Below the pieces are notes generated by a model, which was not told where the DNA came from, ran no database searches, and saw nothing but the letters and a program-made list of their open reading frames with translations. From NCBI RefSeq assembly GCF_001894765.1, contig NZ_BCWV01000001.1:124001-188000 (forward strand): a stretch of DNA of 64,000 nucleotides. Reading direction: 5' to 3'. Below, in pieces: positions 61,383 to 64,000 of this stretch (positions are counted from its first letter, which is position 1; each line of letters starts with the position of its first letter). Position numbers and translations under genes: made by a program. Source of the DNA: Rhodococcoides corynebacterioides NBRC 14404 (GTDB lineage Bacteria > Actinomycetota > Actinomycetes > Mycobacteriales > Mycobacteriaceae).

Positions 61383-62693
61383 TTAGTCTTCGACTGTGAT
61401 GCTCCCTGATCCGAGGTCGACGCAGGTGAAGCGAAGTGGGCGAGGTACGGGAACGACCGACGCATGCTGGATGGCGCCAAACCAGGAGCGCGAGGCCGAT
61501 CGAAATCCCGAAATGATAATAATTTGCGCGAATAGGAGAGAAAATAGATTCCAAATGCCCTGAAATGTGACATACATTGGCAAAGCTGATCGGATAAGGG
61601 GGCTCGCTATCGACAGCGCAACTAGGGTACGAACGAGGAGTATCAGGAATACTGCCGCCAACGCGAGGCCGACGATACCCATTGCGACCCACAGATCCCA
61701 TGCTATCGAGTGGAGTTCAATGCGACCTCCGAACATCACGTCGTCGACGCTAGTCCCCCCAGCGACGGATCCGATTGCACGCATCCCTTCTTTACCAGCT
61801 TCCATATCGGAACTGGTCGGAATTTGCGAGAAACCGTAACCAGATGGACTCGTTTTCAATAGCTCGATGAAAGCTCCCCATTCAACCCGGCCGCCGAATA
61901 TTCCGCTCTGCTCCTGCTGGATTTCTTGACGCGCGGCAATGGTCGAACCAAAGAATCCAGAAAGATTTAACGCCGTCAGCAAGCGTAACAGGATGAAGAC
62001 CCCAACTGCGGCTGCGGTAGAGAAAACAACAACGCGTCCGACAGAAATATTCCGATTCCTCGAACCTTTGGCGGCAACGGTCAGGGCAGCCGACAAACAT
62101 ATAGTTCCGAATAGATACCGGGTAACCAAAAGTGCGGACACAAAGGGCAGGGACACCGCTACTGCGACCTGCACCAGTGGTCGCCGATACAAGTCCGACG
62201 CCAAGAGCAGGATGATAACGCCTCCTCCCCCGCCATATTTCCAGAACGCCTCCAAATCCAGATTCGGACGCGTTACGGAAGTGTCGACTAGTATGCCTAG
62301 GCCAGACACCGCCGCCGCTGCTCAAACACCAACCGTTGATGAGCAGAAAAGAAACACACCAGCACAAATCACCATAGATATGATTTGTGTAGCTTCGATA
62401 AGTGCCTGGAGTGTTCCGGCGGGGGGGAGTAGAATCACCACGGCCGAGGAAGAGAAAAAACCCGAAGTTAAAGCTATGCCCGCAACCGCCAAAATCAATC
62501 TGAAAAGGGCGTTCCGGGATGCAGCGGAAAGGGCTACTGGCGCGCAGGCTACACCAATCGCAGCCCCTATAGTGACCGACTCGAACCCAGGTAGCCGGAC
62601 TGGCACCGTCAGCGCCAGGAGCGCAGCGAAGTACCACTGAAACCCTCGGACTACGCTCACCGGGGTTTGTGGATTCACTACTGGACTACTCAT
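61383..62693 (-). pseudogene. O-antigen/polysaccharide polymerase (Wzy-like) with in-frame stop
   Basis: Reading the minus strand gives one continuous frame of ~436 codons interrupted by a single TGA at 62322-62324. Before it, 123 residues contain four helices (FQWYFAALLALTVPVRLPGF...). After it, 308 residues continue with SGLGILVDTSV, further helices and a large hydrophilic loop (PTSSDMEAGKEGMRAIGS) near the end, as in Wzy/O-antigen-ligase family proteins. The full length fits a polymerase. A single CGA to TGA change explains it. Lower GC than the chromosome average. Confidence 0.72.
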
Positions 62694-62788
62694 CGTTGAT
62701 CCTGTCGGTTACGCCCCTGGACGAGTTGAGGTGCTTGTTCGGTAGCCTAGTCGACCGCGGCGGGCCACGCGCAGAGTGGCCCAGGCCG

Positions 62789-64000
62789 TCACGCTTCTTT
62801 GTTTCCGACGTTCACCGCAAATACCTCCGTGTTTAGACGACTTAAACGAATATACCTTCGAGCCGCCAAGAACGTTGGCCACAGCTGGGCCAAAAAGATC
62901 GACAGGCTCAACGCGACCAATGCGCCCCCGACTCCGTATCGTGGCACGAGGGCCAGGGTCAGTCCTACTGATAAACCTGCCATTACTGTTACAAGAACGG
63001 CTTGTCCGAGTAGGCCGCCTTTGCTAGTCAGCAGCATGGCGCTCGGTTGATGCAATGCGAACGCGATCAAGTAAGGAACGGCGCATAAACAGGTACCAAG
63101 CGACACCGCGACCGCTCCTGAAAGCAGCCAGCGGCTTACTACTGTCACAGAAACTACCAGCAGGGCGCCGCCGAAAAAGCCGAGAAGTCCGAATATCAAT
63201 ACGTGCCTTCCCAGGTCGCCTTCTCCCATGTAGCCAATGCGACTCCGGTACGTGGGCCATAGCGCCTGAGCTATAACACCAATTACGGACATGGTTGGCA
63301 GAAGGTACTGCATTATCAGAGAGTATTCAGCTAGCGCGGACGCTGTGGAAAGATGGGAAACCAATATTCGCTGAAATTGCAGCCCGACCGTTAGTCCAAT
63401 CGATATCACCAGAAACGATGCTGACTGACCGACTACTGCCTTCACGTGGAACCCCGATGCCCCCGAGAAACAGAAGAATTTGAGACGCCCGCCTGCTTGT
63501 CGCCTTCCAAGTCGGTCCGTGAGTAAAGCGACCAGTAGGAACGCAACGGCGGGAAGTACAGCTAACTGGGAAGCTGACGTCGCAATAAGGGCAACTGGGA
63601 TCACGCAAGCTATTTGAAGAAGCGGGTTCAAAATCGCGACTTTTGTGACTAAATGCATCTTGCCTGAGCCTTGCAGCGCACGTGCGCCTGTTCCGAGCGG
63701 AATTGATACTGCAAGTAAAGCGAGGACTGCCCCGCACGCCACATTAGTCGCAGGGTCCTGCGGAAGGCCGAGAACAGATGGCCAGCCAATGGTGACTGCG
63801 ACCGCGAGGTCGGCTGCAATTAGTGTAAGTGCAATTTTTGTCAACAGGGCCCGCACACTGCTGAAGGATTTCTCGAACGCATGGTTGCTGATGCGACCTG
63901 CACTGCAATCCGAGGACGCATTGAGTACGGCTACTCCCAAGCCAAGGTCTGCAAATGGCAGCATTGTTAGCAACGCACTTAGCAGAGCAAAGATGGCAAA
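62789..64000 (-). CDS. polysaccharide flippase (Wzx/MATE-like), N-terminus beyond window
   Basis: The visible 403 residues hold about eleven hydrophobic segments, with FADLGLGVAVLNASSDCSAG near the start. The segment resembles the conserved start of TM1-2 of Wzx/PST exporters (ADLGLG...). It would flip lipid-linked repeat units across the membrane. The frame is open to the window edge, so the true start lies outside. Low GC and nearby gmd, acetyltransferase and polymerase fit an acquired capsule or exopolysaccharide locus. The 62694-62788 gap has no feature. Confidence 0.8.
   Translation of the reverse strand, partial: FAIFALLSALLTMLPFADLGLGVAVLNASSDCSAGRISNHAFEKSFSSVRALLTKIALTLIAADLAVAVTIGWPSVLGLPQDPATNVACGAVLALLAVSIPLGTGARALQGSGKMHLVTKVAILNPLLQIACVIPVALIATSASQLAVLPAVAFLLVALLTDRLGRRQAGGRLKFFCFSGASGFHVKAVVGQSASFLVISIGLTVGLQFQRILVSHLSTASALAEYSLIMQYLLPTMSVIGVIAQALWPTYRSRIGYMGEGDLGRHVLIFGLLGFFGGALLVVSVTVVSRWLLSGAVAVSLGTCLCAVPYLIAFALHQPSAMLLTSKGGLLGQAVLVTVMAGLSVGLTLALVPRYGVGGALVALSLSIFLAQLWPTFLAARRYIRLSRLNTEVFAVNVGNKEA

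Noticed and set aside
62322..62324. TGA as selenocysteine or programmed readthrough in the polymerase
   Set aside because: No SECIS-like hairpin or selenoprotein family link; a CGA to TGA mutation is simpler.

Overview
The window is high-GC actinobacterial DNA, most likely Rhodococcus or a close relative in the Nocardiaceae. GTG starts are frequent, genes are packed with 4-bp stop/start overlaps, and the DUF3151 / purA and tRNA-Gly / dcd neighbourhoods recall those of mycobacteria and rhodococci. Family calls come from reading translations and motifs by eye; no database search was possible.

Left part (1-25 kb): a FUSC-type permease and a CDF metal exporter, then a complete cobalt ECF transporter operon (cbiMNQO) behind a cobalamin riboswitch, then purA. 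A stress and redox stretch follows: MocR regulator, DUF3072 protein with a GTTT-N16-GGGTAT promoter, HxlR / QorB-like divergent pair, acetoacetate-CoA ligase next to a helically phased repeat array, STAS protein, zinc alcohol dehydrogenase, two SDRs, a PhlG-like hydrolase, TetR, an Hsp20 with a CIRCE operator, a methyltransferase-CDGSH-Fur cluster, a secretory lipase and a transglutaminase-like protein.

Middle (25-30 kb): a small genomic island lies in the 3' end of tRNA-Gly(CCC), bounded by a 32-bp direct repeat. It holds a DUF2510 membrane protein, a frameshifted tyrosine integrase and a convergent cytosine-5 methyltransferase / HNH endonuclease pair. The chromosome resumes with dcd.

Right-middle (30-49 kb): three neighbouring actin/Hsp70-type or small envelope proteins (two with a membrane anchor and a long low-complexity tail), an anti-sigma kinase, a GAF-EAL protein, PhoU, a polyprenyl-phosphate sugar transferase, two GAF-ANTAR proteins, TetR / BluB, an MFS / ArsR pair, and a translationally coupled four-gene membrane operon of unknown function.

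Right end (49-64 kb): a second cobalamin riboswitch drives a BtuF/FecCD uptake pair without an ATPase. It is followed by an AbiEi-DUF559 gene sandwiched between two near-identical palindromes, a GGDEF-EAL protein, an unaccompanied ModA, and a polysaccharide cluster of lower GC (acetyltransferase, gmd with an apparent ATT start, a polymerase with an in-frame stop, a flippase running off the window). Two B12 riboswitches, cbiMNQO and bluB make cobalt and cobamide supply a recurring theme.
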